A stretch of 64,000 bases of DNA from Cochlodiniinecator piscidefendens (GTDB taxonomy: Bacteria > Pseudomonadota > Alphaproteobacteria > Rhodobacterales > Rhodobacteraceae), in the NCBI RefSeq assembly GCF_011326755.1, contig NZ_JAAOIE010000004.1, positions 62,001-126,000 of the forward strand. The letters are read 5' to 3'. The notes below the pieces were generated by a model, which was not told the origin of the DNA, ran no database searches, and was given only the letters and a program-made list of their open reading frames with translations. Positions 26,694 through 36,786 of the stretch are shown piece by piece (the stretch's first letter is position 1; the number at the start of each line of letters is the position of its first letter). A program made the translations under genes and the position numbers.

Positions 26694-27272
26694 TTATGCC
26701 GGTGTTGAAGACACACCAACCTGCGCCGGGCGCAGCAAACGATCGTGCAGCATAAAGCCTTCGGCAGATACTTGAATGATATCGCCCGCTTTGGTGCCCG
26801 GAAGCGGTGCTTCGAACATTGCTTGGTGTTGCTGCGGATCAAAACGATCACCTACTTCGGGCGTGATACGTTTGATGCCGTGCTTTGAAAACACGCTCAG
26901 CAGTTCGCGCATTGTCAGCTCAATACCTTCGATCAACGCTGCGTTCGCTTCGCGTTGCTCTTCAGAAATCGCCTCAAGCGCCCGCTTCATGTTGTCATGT
27001 ACTGGCAGCATATCGCGTGCGAATTTTGACCCACCGTAGTTTTCTGCTTCGCGACGATCACGGTCGCTGCGCTTACGCGCATTTTCAGCATCAGCCAAAG
27101 CACGCATAAAGCGGTCTTTGTAATCATCACGTTCAGCCTGAAGACCGCGGATTTCATCAATCCCTGCGGTTTCTTCATCTTCGACCTCAGCCATGATGTC
27201 GATTTGATCATACTCATCGGCCTCAGCTGAGGCGATATCGTCCAGAAAATCATTGTTCTTTGCGTCAGACAT
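26694..27272 (-). CDS. grpE: GrpE, nucleotide exchange factor for DnaK
   Basis: A 192-residue GrpE. It has an acidic N-terminus (ADEYDQIDIMAEVEDEE), a long coiled-coil helix (GLQAERDDYKDRFMRALADA), the conserved FARDMLPVHDNMKRAL, and the C-terminal beta part with PEVGDRFDPQQHQAMFEAP and GFMLHDRLLRPAQV. It lies 21 bases downstream of hrcA in the same direction, the common heat-shock pairing. dnaK and dnaJ are not in the window. Confidence 0.96.
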   Translation of the reverse strand: MSDAKNNDFLDDIASAEADEYDQIDIMAEVEDEETAGIDEIRGLQAERDDYKDRFMRALADAENARKRSDRDRREAENYGGSKFARDMLPVHDNMKRALEAISEEQREANAALIEGIELTMRELLSVFSKHGIKRITPEVGDRFDPQQHQAMFEAPLPGTKAGDIIQVSAEGFMLHDRLLRPAQVGVSSTPA

Positions 27273-27293
27273 CTTCTTCGTCCCTTGTACCGG

Positions 27294-28358
27294 TCAGCTT
27301 CGATCAGAGATCAGCCGCCCAACCAGTTGCGCTGTATAATCCACAATCGGCACAATCCGTCCATAGTTCAGACGTGTGGGCCCGATGACCCCAACCGCAC
27401 CGATAATCTTTCGATCAGCGTTCATATAGGGAGAAACCACCAAAGAGCTACCCGAAAGTGAAAAGAGTTTGTTCTCAGAACCAATAAAAATGCGCACACC
27501 TTCGCCATCTTCGGTCAATTCGAGGAAATTGGCGATATCACGCTTGCGTTCGAGGTCATCAAAAAGGCTACGAATACGATCAAGATCCGCTGGCTCCACC
27601 TCTCCATCCAAAAGATTCGCACGCCCCCGCACGATCAATCGCTCTGTTGATTTACCTTCATCTTCCCAAAGCGCCATTCCGCTTTCGACAAGTGTACGCG
27701 CCAGAACGTCGATCTCCTGACGACGATTTTTGATTTCACGCTCAACAACACCGCGCAATTCACTAAGCGTACGACCCTCGGCCAGAGCATTTAAAAAATT
27801 CGCCGCTTCGCGCAGAGAGCTGGGGGTTTGACCCGGCGGTGGTGAAAACACGCGGTTCTCGACATTCCCATCCGCAAAAACCAATACAACTAAGGCCCGA
27901 TCCTGCGCTAACGGTACAAATTCGATATGTTTGATCGGCGCTTCGCGTTTCGGTGTTAAAACCAAACTGGCCCCGTGGGTTAAGCCCGAAAGCGCTGATC
28001 CCACCTTATCCAGCAAAGACCCAACATCAGGATTGGTTTCTGTCACCGTTGCATCAATCTTTGCACGGTCATCACGGGCCACATCGCCGACCTCCAGCAA
28101 TCCATCGACAAACATTCGCAAACCCATTTGGGTTGGAATGCGTCCAGCAGAAACATGCGGGCTGTCCAGCAATCCCATGAATTCGAGGTCTTGCATCACG
28201 TTGCGCACGGTCGCCGCTGAAACCTTTTCATTCAAAGTTCTCGTCAACGTCCGCGACCCAACAGGATCACCATTTTCAAGGTAACTTTCGACAACGCACC
28301 GAAACACCTCACGCGAACGATCGTTCATGTCTTCGAATATTTTTGGTTGCTCTGACAT
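27294..28358 (-). CDS. hrcA: Heat-inducible transcription repressor HrcA
   Basis: A repressor of groE/dnaK-type operons that binds CIRCE. The 354-residue protein has an N-terminal winged helix (SREVFRCVVESYLENGDPVG, then SAATVRNVMQDLEFMGLL) and the characteristic middle and C-terminal parts (ASLVLTPKREAPIKHIEFV, RANLLDGEVEP, GVIGPTRLNYGRIVPIVDYT). It is followed by grpE. I looked for the CIRCE repeat (TTAGCACTC-N9-GAGTGCTAA) in the 121-base gap to rph and did not find a clear copy, so self-repression through CIRCE is not supported here. Confidence 0.95.
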   Translation of the reverse strand: MSEQPKIFEDMNDRSREVFRCVVESYLENGDPVGSRTLTRTLNEKVSAATVRNVMQDLEFMGLLDSPHVSAGRIPTQMGLRMFVDGLLEVGDVARDDRAKIDATVTETNPDVGSLLDKVGSALSGLTHGASLVLTPKREAPIKHIEFVPLAQDRALVVLVFADGNVENRVFSPPPGQTPSSLREAANFLNALAEGRTLSELRGVVEREIKNRRQEIDVLARTLVESGMALWEDEGKSTERLIVRGRANLLDGEVEPADLDRIRSLFDDLERKRDIANFLELTEDGEGVRIFIGSENKLFSLSGSSLVVSPYMNADRKIIGAVGVIGPTRLNYGRIVPIVDYTAQLVGRLISDRS

Positions 28359-28479
28359 CTTCTTCCTTGAAATCGGTCGCTACCCATTAAAATGCACTGC
28401 GCCCAAAGGTCAATCATGCTTGCTAATTTAGGCAATGCACATGTATTTGGAACCCAACTTTATCTCAAAGGAATATCTC

Positions 28480-29193
28480 ATGCGTCCCTCAGGCCGTCAA
28501 ACCAACGAAATGCGCCAGATCACAATCGAAACTGGCGTCACCAAACACGCCGAAGGGTCCTGCCTGATTAAGATCGGTGAAACACACGTTCTATGCACAG
28601 CATCCTTAGAACAGCGCGTTCCGCCCTTTTTGAAAAACTCTGGTCTTGGTTGGGTCACGGCAGAATACGGAATGCTGCCCCGCGCGACCCACACACGCAT
28701 GCGCCGTGAAGCCGCGTCAGGCAAACAAAGCGGCCGCACACAAGAAATCCAACGCTTGATCGGTCGTTCTTTGCGCGCTGGCGTTGATCGTGTTGCCCTG
28801 GGCGAACGCCAAATCACAATCGACTGTGATGTTATCCAGGCCGACGGCGGTACACGTTGCGCATCAATTACCGGTGCTTGGGTTGCCCTACGCCTGGCCG
28901 TCAATAAGCTGATGAAGACCGGCGAAGTTATTTCTGATCCTTTGCTTGATCCAGTTTCAGCAATCAGCTGCGGTATCTATGCAGGCCAAGCGGTTCTTGA
29001 CCTCGATTATCCCGAAGACTCTGAGGCTGGCGTTGATGGAAACTTTGTGATGACAGGTTCTGGTAAACTGATCGAAGTTCAAACATCTGCTGAAGGCGCA
29101 ACCTATAGCCGTGCGCAGATGAATGAATTGATGGATCTCGCAGAAAAAGGCGTGGCTGAACTTACAGCAGCGCAGTTGGCAGCGGTGGCCTGA
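28480..29193 (+). CDS. rph: Ribonuclease PH
   Basis: A phosphorolytic 3'-5' exoribonuclease that trims tRNA 3' ends. It starts at 28480 ([19 protein letters not shown]) behind AAAGGAAT; the longer frame from 28435 is not needed. The 237 residues show [54 protein letters not shown] and the phosphate/metal site [18 protein letters not shown]. It is followed after one base by rdgB in the same direction, a common pairing. Confidence 0.96.
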   Translation: MRPSGRQTNEMRQITIETGVTKHAEGSCLIKIGETHVLCTASLEQRVPPFLKNSGLGWVTAEYGMLPRATHTRMRREAASGKQSGRTQEIQRLIGRSLRAGVDRVALGERQITIDCDVIQADGGTRCASITGAWVALRLAVNKLMKTGEVISDPLLDPVSAISCGIYAGQAVLDLDYPEDSEAGVDGNFVMTGSGKLIEVQTSAEGATYSRAQMNELMDLAEKGVAELTAAQLAAVA

Positions 29194-29194
29194 T

Positions 29195-29803
29195 ATGCGC
29201 AAGCTCACTGAACAGAAATTGGTCGTTGCATCCCATAACGCAGGTAAAATCCGCGAAATCGGTGCTTTGCTCGCCCCTTATGGGATCGAAGTCATTTCCG
29301 CTGGTGAGCTTGGCTTTGATGAACCCGACGAAACCGAAAGCACATTCGCTGGCAATGCCCGGATCAAAGCGCACTATGCCGCCAAAAAATCCGGGTTTCC
29401 TGCACTGTCCGACGACAGCGGCATAACCGTTGACGGGTTAGATGGCGCCCCCGGCGTATACACTGCCGATTGGGCCGAAACGCCAACTGGTCGTGATTTT
29501 CCCATGGCGATGAAAAAAGTCTGGGATAAGCTCGAAGCACTTAACACGCCTGAACCGCGCGGATGTGCCTTTAACTGCACCCTTTGCATCGCTTGGCCTG
29601 ATGGTCACGACGAAATCTTTGAAGGCAAAGTTAGCGGCAGATACGTTTGGCCAATGCGCGGTGATCGTGGGTTTGGGTTTGATCCATGTTTCTTACCCAA
29701 CGGCGAAACAGACACATTTGCCGAAATGGACCCCGCGAAGAAAGCAGGCATGAGCCATCGCGCTGATGCTTTTGCAAAACTCGTGGCTGGTTGTTTTGAC
29801 TGA
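29195..29803 (+). CDS. rdgB: Non-canonical purine NTP pyrophosphatase (RdgB/HAM1)
   Basis: Hydrolyses ITP, dITP and XTP to monophosphates and so keeps deaminated purines out of nucleic acids. The 202 residues carry the substrate motif VVASHNAGKIREIGALLAPY, then PALSDDSGITVDGLDGAPGV with the catalytic Asp pair, GDRGFGFDPCFLP, and KAGMSHRADAFAKL at the end. It begins one base after the rph stop, and its end overlaps the hemW start region. Confidence 0.96.
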   Translation: MRKLTEQKLVVASHNAGKIREIGALLAPYGIEVISAGELGFDEPDETESTFAGNARIKAHYAAKKSGFPALSDDSGITVDGLDGAPGVYTADWAETPTGRDFPMAMKKVWDKLEALNTPEPRGCAFNCTLCIAWPDGHDEIFEGKVSGRYVWPMRGDRGFGFDPCFLPNGETDTFAEMDPAKKAGMSHRADAFAKLVAGCFD

Positions 29804-30953
29804 GGATTGGCAAAATGGGGGCTTTGGGCTTTATGTCCATTGGCCCTTCTGCCAATCCAAATGCCCCTATTGCGATTTTAATTCTCATGTCGCGGCTGAA
29901 GTAGATGAATCTCGCTGGGTTAGAGCCTATTTATCCGAAATCGAGAGATACGGAAAACAGACCCAAGGCCGCACGTTAGACTCTATTTTCTTTGGCGGTG
30001 GAACGCCCAGCTTAATGGCGCCAGAGACTGTTGATGCGATCCTAACCAAGGCCCGCGAAACATGGAACATTTCCAATAATATTGAAATCTCCCTAGAGGC
30101 AAATCCAACGTCAATTGAGGCTGGGCGCTTCAAAGGATATAGAGATGCCGGCGTTAATCGCGTTTCTATGGGGGCGCAGGCCCTAAATGATGCTGATTTG
30201 AAGCGTCTTGGCCGGCTACATACAGCGAAGGAAGCAACGCAAGCGTTTGACATTGCAAAGAAAAACTTTGATCGCGTGAGCTTTGACCTGATTTATGCGC
30301 GCCAACATCAAACCGCAGATGACTGGCGCAAAGAACTTAGCACAGCGCTTGATCTCGCGCTTGATCACCTTTCGCTCTATCAACTTACCATCGAAGCCGG
30401 CACCGCCTTTGGCGACCGCTATGATCATGGGAAACTTGCGGGCCTCCCGCCTGATGATACCGCCGCGGATATGTATGATATCACTCAGGAAATTTGCGAA
30501 GCCGCCGGATTACCTGCTTATGAAATTTCCAACCACGCAAGGCCCGGTGCCGAAAGCAGACACAACCTGATCTATTGGCAATATGGCGACTACGTTGGTG
30601 TCGGGCCCGGTGCGCATGGACGGATAACCGTCAACGGAACAAAACAAGCCACTGAAACCTATTTGATGCCGAACAAATGGTTAACCGAAGTTGAAGAAAA
30701 TCAAACAGGCGAAAGCCTCAGAAACTTCGTCCCGATGGTTGATCAGGCAACTGAATATTTGATGATGGGCCTTAGATTAAGTTCTGGCATCAATTTAGAT
30801 CGCTACGAAAAATTGAACGGTGCCCCTATTCCGAGCCTAAAACTGACGCAAATGTGCGATGATGGTTTCCTAATCCGGCAAGGGCAAAACCTATTACCCA
30901 CACAATCCGGGCGCGTTCTCCTCAATGCAGTGCTCAGAGAGTTATTGGTCTAA
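29766..30953 (+). CDS. hemW: HemW, radical SAM haem chaperone
   Basis: Related to oxygen-independent coproporphyrinogen oxidase but now regarded as a haem-delivery protein. The radical SAM cluster motif is FCQSKCPYCDFNSHV (C-x3-C-x2-C), with FGLYVHWP before it and SIFFGGGTPSLM after it. The family normally starts close to DWQNGGFGLYVHWP. A TTG at 29796 would give that and overlap rdgB by only 8 bases, whereas the ATG at 29766 overlaps by 38. I list the longer form because neither has a clear ribosome site. It is followed directly by the YbaN-like gene. Confidence 0.92.
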   Translation: MLLQNSWLVVLTEDWQNGGFGLYVHWPFCQSKCPYCDFNSHVAAEVDESRWVRAYLSEIERYGKQTQGRTLDSIFFGGGTPSLMAPETVDAILTKARETWNISNNIEISLEANPTSIEAGRFKGYRDAGVNRVSMGAQALNDADLKRLGRLHTAKEATQAFDIAKKNFDRVSFDLIYARQHQTADDWRKELSTALDLALDHLSLYQLTIEAGTAFGDRYDHGKLAGLPPDDTAADMYDITQEICEAAGLPAYEISNHARPGAESRHNLIYWQYGDYVGVGPGAHGRITVNGTKQATETYLMPNKWLTEVEENQTGESLRNFVPMVDQATEYLMMGLRLSSGINLDRYEKLNGAPIPSLKLTQMCDDGFLIRQGQNLLPTQSGRVLLNAVLRELLV

Positions 30954-31307
30954 ATGAAATATATATGGTTGATATGTGGACTAATTTCACTGGGCTTGGG
31001 ATTAATCGGGGCTGTGTTACCACTCCTTCCCACAGTTCCACTCCTCCTACTTGCTACATTTTTCTTCGCAAAATCATCGGAAACGTTACACAGCTGGTTA
31101 ATTAATCACCCAACATTTGGCCCATCTATCGAGGATTGGAACCAAAGCGGCGCAATTCGCCCTAAGGCAAAGAAAATGGCGACTGCATCCGTTGCAGTCG
31201 CCTTTGTCATCTCAGCAATTGTAGGTGTCCCAAATACGGTTTTGATCATCCAGGCTGTTGTTCTCTCAGCTGTGTTGACCTTTATTTGGTCACGCCCTAG
31301 TGCGTAG
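30954..31307 (+). CDS. YbaN-like (DUF454) inner membrane protein
   Basis: A 117-residue membrane protein with an N-terminal hairpin of two hydrophobic segments around the family motif GAVLPLLPTVPLLLLA, followed by FFFAKSSETLHSWLINHPTFG and two more hydrophobic segments near the C-terminus. This matches the DUF454/YbaN family, whose function is not established. Its ATG follows directly on the hemW stop (TAAATG), so it is co-transcribed. It ends in an 11-base overlap with parB. Confidence 0.85.
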   Translation: MKYIWLICGLISLGLGLIGAVLPLLPTVPLLLLATFFFAKSSETLHSWLINHPTFGPSIEDWNQSGAIRPKAKKMATASVAVAFVISAIVGVPNTVLIIQAVVLSAVLTFIWSRPSA

Positions 31308-32190
31308 TCGATAGTAACCTGCAGAGGTTATCTAACTCTTCCAATGTCTTGTAACTGATCGTTACTCGCCCTTTTTGGTCACCTGACTTATGATCAACGC
31401 TTACTTTCATTCCCAAATTGGCCGACAGATCACCCTCTAGCGCCTTGGTATCAGCGTCTTTTTCAGCTTTTGAGAGCGATGGTTCTTTAGGTGGCAGGTT
31501 TTGTTTTTTCACCAAACGTTCTGTTTCACGAACCGAAAGATCTTTCGCGACAACAACCTTAGCCAATTCGGAGGCATTATTGGTAGTAATTAACGCGCGC
31601 GCATGACCTGCGCTCAATGCGCCATCTTTCAATAGGTCGAGTACATCTTCAGGCAACTGAAGTAATCTTAATAGATTGGCGATATAGCTTCGGCTCTTAG
31701 ACAGCGCCTTTGCTACCTTATCTTGTGTATGCCCAAAGCGATCCATCAATTGACGGTAGCCCATCGCCTCTTCAACTGGGTTCAGATCCGCTCGTTGGAC
31801 GTTTTCAATAATCGCAATTTCAAGAACTTCGGTGTCCGAGAATTCCCGAATTACTACTGGAAGCTCGTGTAGCTGCGCAATTTGAGACGCGCGCCACCTA
31901 CGCTCACCCGCGATAATTTCAAACTTGGAACTGTCACGGGGGCTTACCCGTACAACAAGAGGTTGGATTATCCCTTTCTCACGGATACTCTCTGCCAATT
32001 CAGCCAAATTATCATCAGAAAATAGCTTTCGCGGCTGATCTGGGTTCGGTTCAATTCTTTCTATAGGAACCAAACTATCTGCGGACGCAGTACCACTGGA
32101 ATTTGTATCAGCTTCATTCACATTTACATCAGCCATCAAAGCGGACAGACCGCGACCCAAACCTCTGCGTTCTTGATTTTTACCGGACAT
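31297..32190 (-). CDS. parB: Chromosome partitioning protein ParB
   Basis: A parS-binding CTPase clamp for chromosome segregation. The 297-residue product begins RRGLGRGLSALM, a ParA-interaction motif, then has the CTP-binding IIAGERRWRASQIAQL (GERRWRA box), the helix-turn-helix region around GHTQDKVAKALSKSRSYIANL, and a C-terminal dimerisation domain. It lies 8 bases after parA. Two perfect parS sites occur in the same operon, at 33571 and 35449, which gives it nearby loading sites. Confidence 0.97.
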   Translation of the reverse strand: MSGKNQERRGLGRGLSALMADVNVNEADTNSSGTASADSLVPIERIEPNPDQPRKLFSDDNLAELAESIREKGIIQPLVVRVSPRDSSKFEIIAGERRWRASQIAQLHELPVVIREFSDTEVLEIAIIENVQRADLNPVEEAMGYRQLMDRFGHTQDKVAKALSKSRSYIANLLRLLQLPEDVLDLLKDGALSAGHARALITTNNASELAKVVVAKDLSVRETERLVKKQNLPPKEPSLSKAEKDADTKALEGDLSANLGMKVSVDHKSGDQKGRVTISYKTLEELDNLCRLLSTTH

Positions 32191-32198
32191 CTTTATTC

Positions 32199-33008
32199 CT
32201 ATGCATTAGCGTGCTGATTGCGTTCATGTAATTCTACCGCTAAATCGCGATAAGCTTGGCTTCCTTTGGAAGCTGAATCATAATTTAGAACAGGCTGAGC
32301 AAAAGAAGGGGCTTCGCTCACTCTAACATTTCGGGGAATGACGGTTTTAAAGACGAGATCTTGCAAATTCTCGCGTGCATCATTTTCGACCTGTTGGGAA
32401 AGGTTGTTACGCCCATCGTACATCGTCAATAGAACCCCCTCAATTCGCAAACTAGAATTCGCTGTCTGCCGAATTTCTCGAATGGTTAGCATCAACTGCG
32501 ACAATCCCTCGAGCGCAAAAAATTCACTTTGCAACGGTATTAAAACTGAATCAGAAGCAACCATCGCGTTAACAGTTAGCAAATTAAGAGAAGGCGGGCA
32601 GTCGATTAAGATGTAATCAAAGCCAAATTCGCTCATGGCAGCCTGACGAAGTGAGTCATGCAAAAGAAAACTGCGTTTCTCATTTGAGTAAAGTTCGATA
32701 TCAGCCGAGCTTAAATCAGTATTTGCAGGAACAATTGAAAGGTTTTCAAATTCAGTGGATTGAATCACATCATTTAAATCAACTTCCCCCAAGATGAGAT
32801 CATATGTCGTAAGTTCTCGTTCGTTAGGTTCAATCCCAATTCCGGTAGACGCATTACCTTGTGGATCAAGGTCAACAACAAGTATTTTATGCCCAAGTTC
32901 AGCTAACGCCGCACCCAAATTGATAGTTGTTGTGGTTTTCCCAACCCCACCTTTTTGGTTAGCCACCGCAATAACTTTGGATTTTCCGGTTTGATTGATA
33001 TCAAGCAC
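32199..33008 (-). CDS. parA: Chromosome partitioning ATPase ParA
   Basis: A Walker-type ATPase that positions ParB-bound origins. The 269-residue protein carries the deviant Walker A AVANQKGGVGKTTTTINLG, the ILIDCPPSLN segment and the NVRVSEAPSF motif near the end. It starts at a GTG inside the rsmG stop region (8-base overlap). It is a chromosomal type, as judged by the rsmG-parA-parB order and the nearby parS and origin sites. Confidence 0.97.
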   Translation of the reverse strand: MLDINQTGKSKVIAVANQKGGVGKTTTTINLGAALAELGHKILVVDLDPQGNASTGIGIEPNERELTTYDLILGEVDLNDVIQSTEFENLSIVPANTDLSSADIELYSNEKRSFLLHDSLRQAAMSEFGFDYILIDCPPSLNLLTVNAMVASDSVLIPLQSEFFALEGLSQLMLTIREIRQTANSSLRIEGVLLTMYDGRNNLSQQVENDARENLQDLVFKTVIPRNVRVSEAPSFAQPVLNYDSASKGSQAYRDLAVELHERNQHANA

Positions 33009-33603
33009 TTACGATATCCTTCACTTTCAAGATGAACGCCTGACTATCAGTCTTACTTTGGATTTTATCATATTGGAACTGCCAATTTCCCTTGGCATCC
33101 GCAATTTCCTGATCCACGGATATTCCCTTAGGTAGCAACGCCGTTCCGCCTTTTGCGAGGTGAATATCTACATATGATAAAAGTGCATTAAGATTCGCCA
33201 ATGCCCGCGCAGAAACGATGTCAGCGTTCATGGCTTGAACTTTTTCAATTCTATTTGTAATCACTTCAGCCTTTAAATTCAGTTCACGAATAACTGTTTT
33301 AAGAAAAACACCTTTACGCAAATCGCTTTCGATAAGCACGAATTTGGTATTTGGGTTTTCTGTTTTTGCCATGATAGCGGCTACAATTCCTGGAAATCCG
33401 CCGCCAGAACCAATATCCACCCAAATTTTGCCGGGTTCAGCACATCTGTAGATTTGAACAGAATCCAAAATGTGTCTTTCCCATAAATCTTCAACGCTCT
33501 TTTTCGAGACAAGATTGATCGCAGGATTCCACTTTTCTACCAAACTTACATATTTCTGTAACGCGTCCAGTGTTTCACGTGAAACATTTTCGATGTCATT
33601 CAT
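33001..33603 (-). CDS. rsmG: 16S rRNA m7G527 methyltransferase RsmG
   Basis: A 200-residue SAM enzyme that modifies G527 of 16S rRNA. It starts [15 protein letters not shown], where the VSRET codons contain a perfect parS site (33571-33586). The family motifs are present: [26 protein letters not shown] and the SAM loop [16 protein letters not shown]. It overlaps mnmG by 4 bases and parA by 8 in the order mnmE-mnmG-rsmG-parA-parB. Confidence 0.95.
   Translation of the reverse strand: MNDIENVSRETLDALQKYVSLVEKWNPAINLVSKKSVEDLWERHILDSVQIYRCAEPGKIWVDIGSGGGFPGIVAAIMAKTENPNTKFVLIESDLRKGVFLKTVIRELNLKAEVITNRIEKVQAMNADIVSARALANLNALLSYVDIHLAKGGTALLPKGISVDQEIADAKGNWQFQYDKIQSKTDSQAFILKVKDIVSA
33571..33586. 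promoter_or_regulatory. parS centromere site inside rsmG
   Basis: TGTTTCACGTGAAACA is a perfect 16-bp palindrome and exactly the consensus bacterial parS. It lies at codons 6-11 of rsmG. It is one of two perfect copies in the window. Confidence 0.95.
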
Positions 33604-35456
33604 GCGGAACGTTTTTCCTTTCGCAACTTTGCAAGAACCAATGCCAATGCCGCAGGCGTCATTCCCTCAATACGTCCTGCTTGACCCAAGGAGCTCGGCT
33701 TTGATCTTTCTAGCTTAGAAACCACTTCGTTGGACAATCCAGAAACAGATCTATAATCGAAGTCGTCGGGAAGACTTAAATTTTCATCTCTCCTTAGCGC
33801 GTCAACATCACGCTCTTGGCGCTCTAAATAGTGAGCATAAAGAGCGTCTTTTCCAATTTGAGCTTTGATCTCGTCATCGATTTTCGCAAGGTTAGGGTCG
33901 AATACCTCCAAAGTTTCAAAGGTGATATCTGGAAAAGACAGTAGGTCATATCCCGATCGCTTCACCCCATCTTGCTTAACTCTAATTCCCGCTTCCTTAA
34001 GAACGTTGGGAGTAAGAGTAATTTCCTCCAACGCGTCGCGAGCTTGACTTAGGCGATGGTCTTTTGAAAAATAGCTGGCTTTACGCTCCTCAGAAACAAT
34101 CCCTAACTCAATTCCAAGCGGTGTAAGGCGTTGATCTGCGTTATCTGCTCGTAGTGCCAAACGAAATTCAGCTCGTGAGGTGAACATTCTATAGGGTTCA
34201 GAAACCCCCTTTAGCGTGAGGTCATCGATCATCACACCAACATAGCTCTTTGACCGGTCAAACGATACCCTGTCCTTTTCCTGAGCGTGATGCGCTGCAT
34301 TTAAACCGGACACTAGCCCCTGCGCAGCAGCCTCTTCATATCCGGTTGTCCCGTTAATTTGACCAGCAAAGAACAACCCCGAGATATTATGCGTCTCTAA
34401 GTTGGCATTCAGTGTTCTGGGGTCAACATAATCGTATTCAATCGCATAACCCGGTTGTTCAATAACAACATCTTCAAGCCCATAGATCGAACGTACGTAA
34501 TCTTCCTGTACACCCTCTGGCAGTGAGGTGGAAATTCCATTTGGATAAACCGTGTGAGTATTCAACCCTTCAGGTTCCAAAAAAACCTGATGAGAAGACT
34601 TATCAGAAAAACGTACAACCTTATCTTCGATAGACGGGCAATAGCGAGGACCGACACCATCGATATGCCCACCGTACATTGCGGATTTTTCTAGGTTTTC
34701 CCGAATGATGTCATGAGTTTTTTCATTGGTATGCGTAATTCCGCAACTGATTTGCTTTGCTGCGGGTGATTTGGACAAAAATGAAAACAGCTCTGGTGTG
34801 TCATCACCAGGCTGCATTTCCAAATTATCCCATTGAATGGTACGACCATCCAATCGCGGAGGCGTACCAGTTTTTAACCGGCCCAAAGCATACCCAAGAT
34901 CATTCATTCTTTCAGCCAAACGAACAGAGGCGTTATCCCCCATCCGACCGCCAGAATAGGAAACATCGCCAATATGAACCACACCACGCAGAAATGTGCC
35001 CGTCGTCAGAACGACAGAGCTTGAATAGATTTCACTTCCGTCAGCTAAAACAACACCTTTTACACTTGTGCCATGAACAATTAGGTCGCTAACTTCTGCC
35101 TCAATGACAGATAGATTTTCAACATTTTGCACAAATGTTTGAATAAAGCCCATATATAGCAATCGATCAGATTGGGCACGAGGCCCTTGAACCGCAGGGC
35201 CTTTTTTCCGATTCAAAAGCCGGAATTGAATCCCGGCCGCATCAGCAGCTAAACCCATGACCCCACCTAAGGCGTCAATTTCCCTTACCAAATGTCCCTT
35301 ACCGAGACCACCGATAGCTGGGTTACACGACATCACGCCTAAGTCTGAAAACTTAAGAGTAACCAGCGCGGTTGACGCCCCTGCCCGTGCAGACGTGAGC
35401 GCAGCTTCGACGCCGGCATGACCGCCGCCAACAACTATGACATCAAAATGTTTCAC
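33600..35456 (-). CDS. mnmG: tRNA uridine 5-carboxymethylaminomethyl enzyme MnmG (GidA)
   Basis: With MnmE it modifies the wobble uridine of several tRNAs using FAD, NADH and methylene-THF. The FAD site is [20 protein letters not shown], and other family blocks include [32 protein letters not shown] and [14 protein letters not shown] prefer the GTG at 35456 ([11 protein letters not shown]), because the AGGAG at 35466-35470 lies 8 bases in front of it. The longer GTG at 35465 (MFHVKHFD) would put the ribosome site directly against the start. The second parS lies across this start. The product is 618 residues long. Confidence 0.96.
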   Translation of the reverse strand: MKHFDVIVVGGGHAGVEAALTSARAGASTALVTLKFSDLGVMSCNPAIGGLGKGHLVREIDALGGVMGLAADAAGIQFRLLNRKKGPAVQGPRAQSDRLLYMGFIQTFVQNVENLSVIEAEVSDLIVHGTSVKGVVLADGSEIYSSSVVLTTGTFLRGVVHIGDVSYSGGRMGDNASVRLAERMNDLGYALGRLKTGTPPRLDGRTIQWDNLEMQPGDDTPELFSFLSKSPAAKQISCGITHTNEKTHDIIRENLEKSAMYGGHIDGVGPRYCPSIEDKVVRFSDKSSHQVFLEPEGLNTHTVYPNGISTSLPEGVQEDYVRSIYGLEDVVIEQPGYAIEYDYVDPRTLNANLETHNISGLFFAGQINGTTGYEEAAAQGLVSGLNAAHHAQEKDRVSFDRSKSYVGVMIDDLTLKGVSEPYRMFTSRAEFRLALRADNADQRLTPLGIELGIVSEERKASYFSKDHRLSQARDALEEITLTPNVLKEAGIRVKQDGVKRSGYDLLSFPDITFETLEVFDPNLAKIDDEIKAQIGKDALYAHYLERQERDVDALRRDENLSLPDDFDYRSVSGLSNEVVSKLERSKPSSLGQAGRIEGMTPAALALVLAKLRKEKRSA

Positions 35457-35464
35457 GTGAAACA
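35449..35464. promoter_or_regulatory. parS centromere site at the mnmG start
   Basis: TGTTTCACGTGAAACA, identical to the copy in rsmG 1,878 bases away. It covers the start region of mnmG between its ribosome site and about the third codon. Confidence 0.95.
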
Positions 35465-35467
35465 CTC

Positions 35468-36757
35468 CTACTTACCTAAACAAAACGACGAAAATATTTC
35501 GTCCAGGACATTTTCTACATCTACCCGGCCAATTAAGGAATCCAGAGCACGAATTGCTGTACGAAATTCTTCAGAGGCAATCTCAGCTCTTTCCATTCCA
35601 TACTCAACTTCGGAAACTGCGTACTCAAGCGAGTTTATCGCATTCAAAATAGAAATTCTATGACGTTCACGAATTGCAATTCCTGCAGAAGCAGAACGTT
35701 GCTCAAGGATAGAGGAAACCTCATCAATTAACGCCCTCACACCTAAACCCGTTTTTCCCGAGATCCCCATATCGGAAGACTGAGACTGGTCTGCTTTCGG
35801 GGTTCGGAATATATCGCCAACTTGGGCTCTTACATCTCCAAACGCAGCCATTTTCTCTGTAAGAAATACGCGAATATCAGCGGCATTTGCCCGATCTTGC
35901 GCGCGCTGGACACCTATTTTTTCAATATCATCAGTTGTTTCTCGGATACCTGCGGTATCTAGAACGGTAACTGGCAGGCCATTTAAATCCATGCGGACTT
36001 CGATAACATCGCGAGTTGTGCCAGCAAATTCTGACGTGATCGCGGCATCGCGCCCCGCTAGTGCGTTTAGAAGAGTTGACTTACCAGCATTTGGCGGGCC
36101 AACGATTGCGACCTCGAAACCTTCCCGAATGCGTTCCGCAATTTTCACACCTTCGGCTTCGGACCTTAGATCTACTAAAACAAGATTGGCCAATTCCAAC
36201 ACCTCGGGTGTCACATCGACAGGTACATCTTCATCAGCAAAATCTATTGTCACTTCTAAAAGTGATACAGCTCGAATCAGTGTTGTCCGCCAAAAATCTG
36301 CACGATTCCCCAATTCGCCGGAAAACACACGCAAAGCCTGTTTTCTTTGTGCTTCGGTTTCGGCCTCTAGAAGATCAGACAGCCCCTCGACCTGCGCTAG
36401 ATCAAGTTTATCATTCTCTAACGCACGCCGCGTAAATTCCCCTGGCTCCGCAAGCCTAAGGTCAGGGTGTTCTGATAGATTTTCAAGCAAGGCATTAACA
36501 GTCGCAATGCTTCCATGTGTTTGAAATTCAACAGTTTCTTCGCCAGTAAAGCTTTGACCTACATTGAAGGACAGCACCAGTGCCTCATCCAACAGTGATC
36601 CATCAAACCCGTATAGCTTCCGCAATACGGGTAGCCGCGTCTCAGACAAACTTTGACAAAACGTTTTTGCCGCTGAAAACGCTTTAGGCCCGGAAATCCG
36701 AACAACTGCGACCCCTGCTTTACCACGGGCCGACGCAAGTGCATAAATCGTTTCCAT
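35468..36757 (-). CDS. mnmE: tRNA modification GTPase MnmE (TrmE)
   Basis: The partner of MnmG in wobble-uridine modification. The 429-residue protein has an N-terminal folate-binding domain ([20 protein letters not shown]), a helical domain, an inserted G domain with [25 protein letters not shown] and LDTAGIRET, and the terminal FCLGK motif with its catalytic Cys. Its TAG stop forms part of the mnmG ribosome site. rho lies 29 bases upstream in the same direction. Confidence 0.97.
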   Translation of the reverse strand: METIYALASARGKAGVAVVRISGPKAFSAAKTFCQSLSETRLPVLRKLYGFDGSLLDEALVLSFNVGQSFTGEETVEFQTHGSIATVNALLENLSEHPDLRLAEPGEFTRRALENDKLDLAQVEGLSDLLEAETEAQRKQALRVFSGELGNRADFWRTTLIRAVSLLEVTIDFADEDVPVDVTPEVLELANLVLVDLRSEAEGVKIAERIREGFEVAIVGPPNAGKSTLLNALAGRDAAITSEFAGTTRDVIEVRMDLNGLPVTVLDTAGIRETTDDIEKIGVQRAQDRANAADIRVFLTEKMAAFGDVRAQVGDIFRTPKADQSQSSDMGISGKTGLGVRALIDEVSSILEQRSASAGIAIRERHRISILNAINSLEYAVSEVEYGMERAEIASEEFRTAIRALDSLIGRVDVENVLDEIFSSFCLGK

Positions 36758-36786
36758 ATTTAACTCATTGTTTTAAAACAAAAAGT

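Noticed and set aside
28359-28479. CIRCE element upstream of hrcA
   Set aside because: No TTAGCACTC-N9-GAGTGCTAA repeat is visible in the gap.
31528-31541. Possible third parS within parB
   Set aside because: Only the left half TGTTTCACG is present; the right half does not match.
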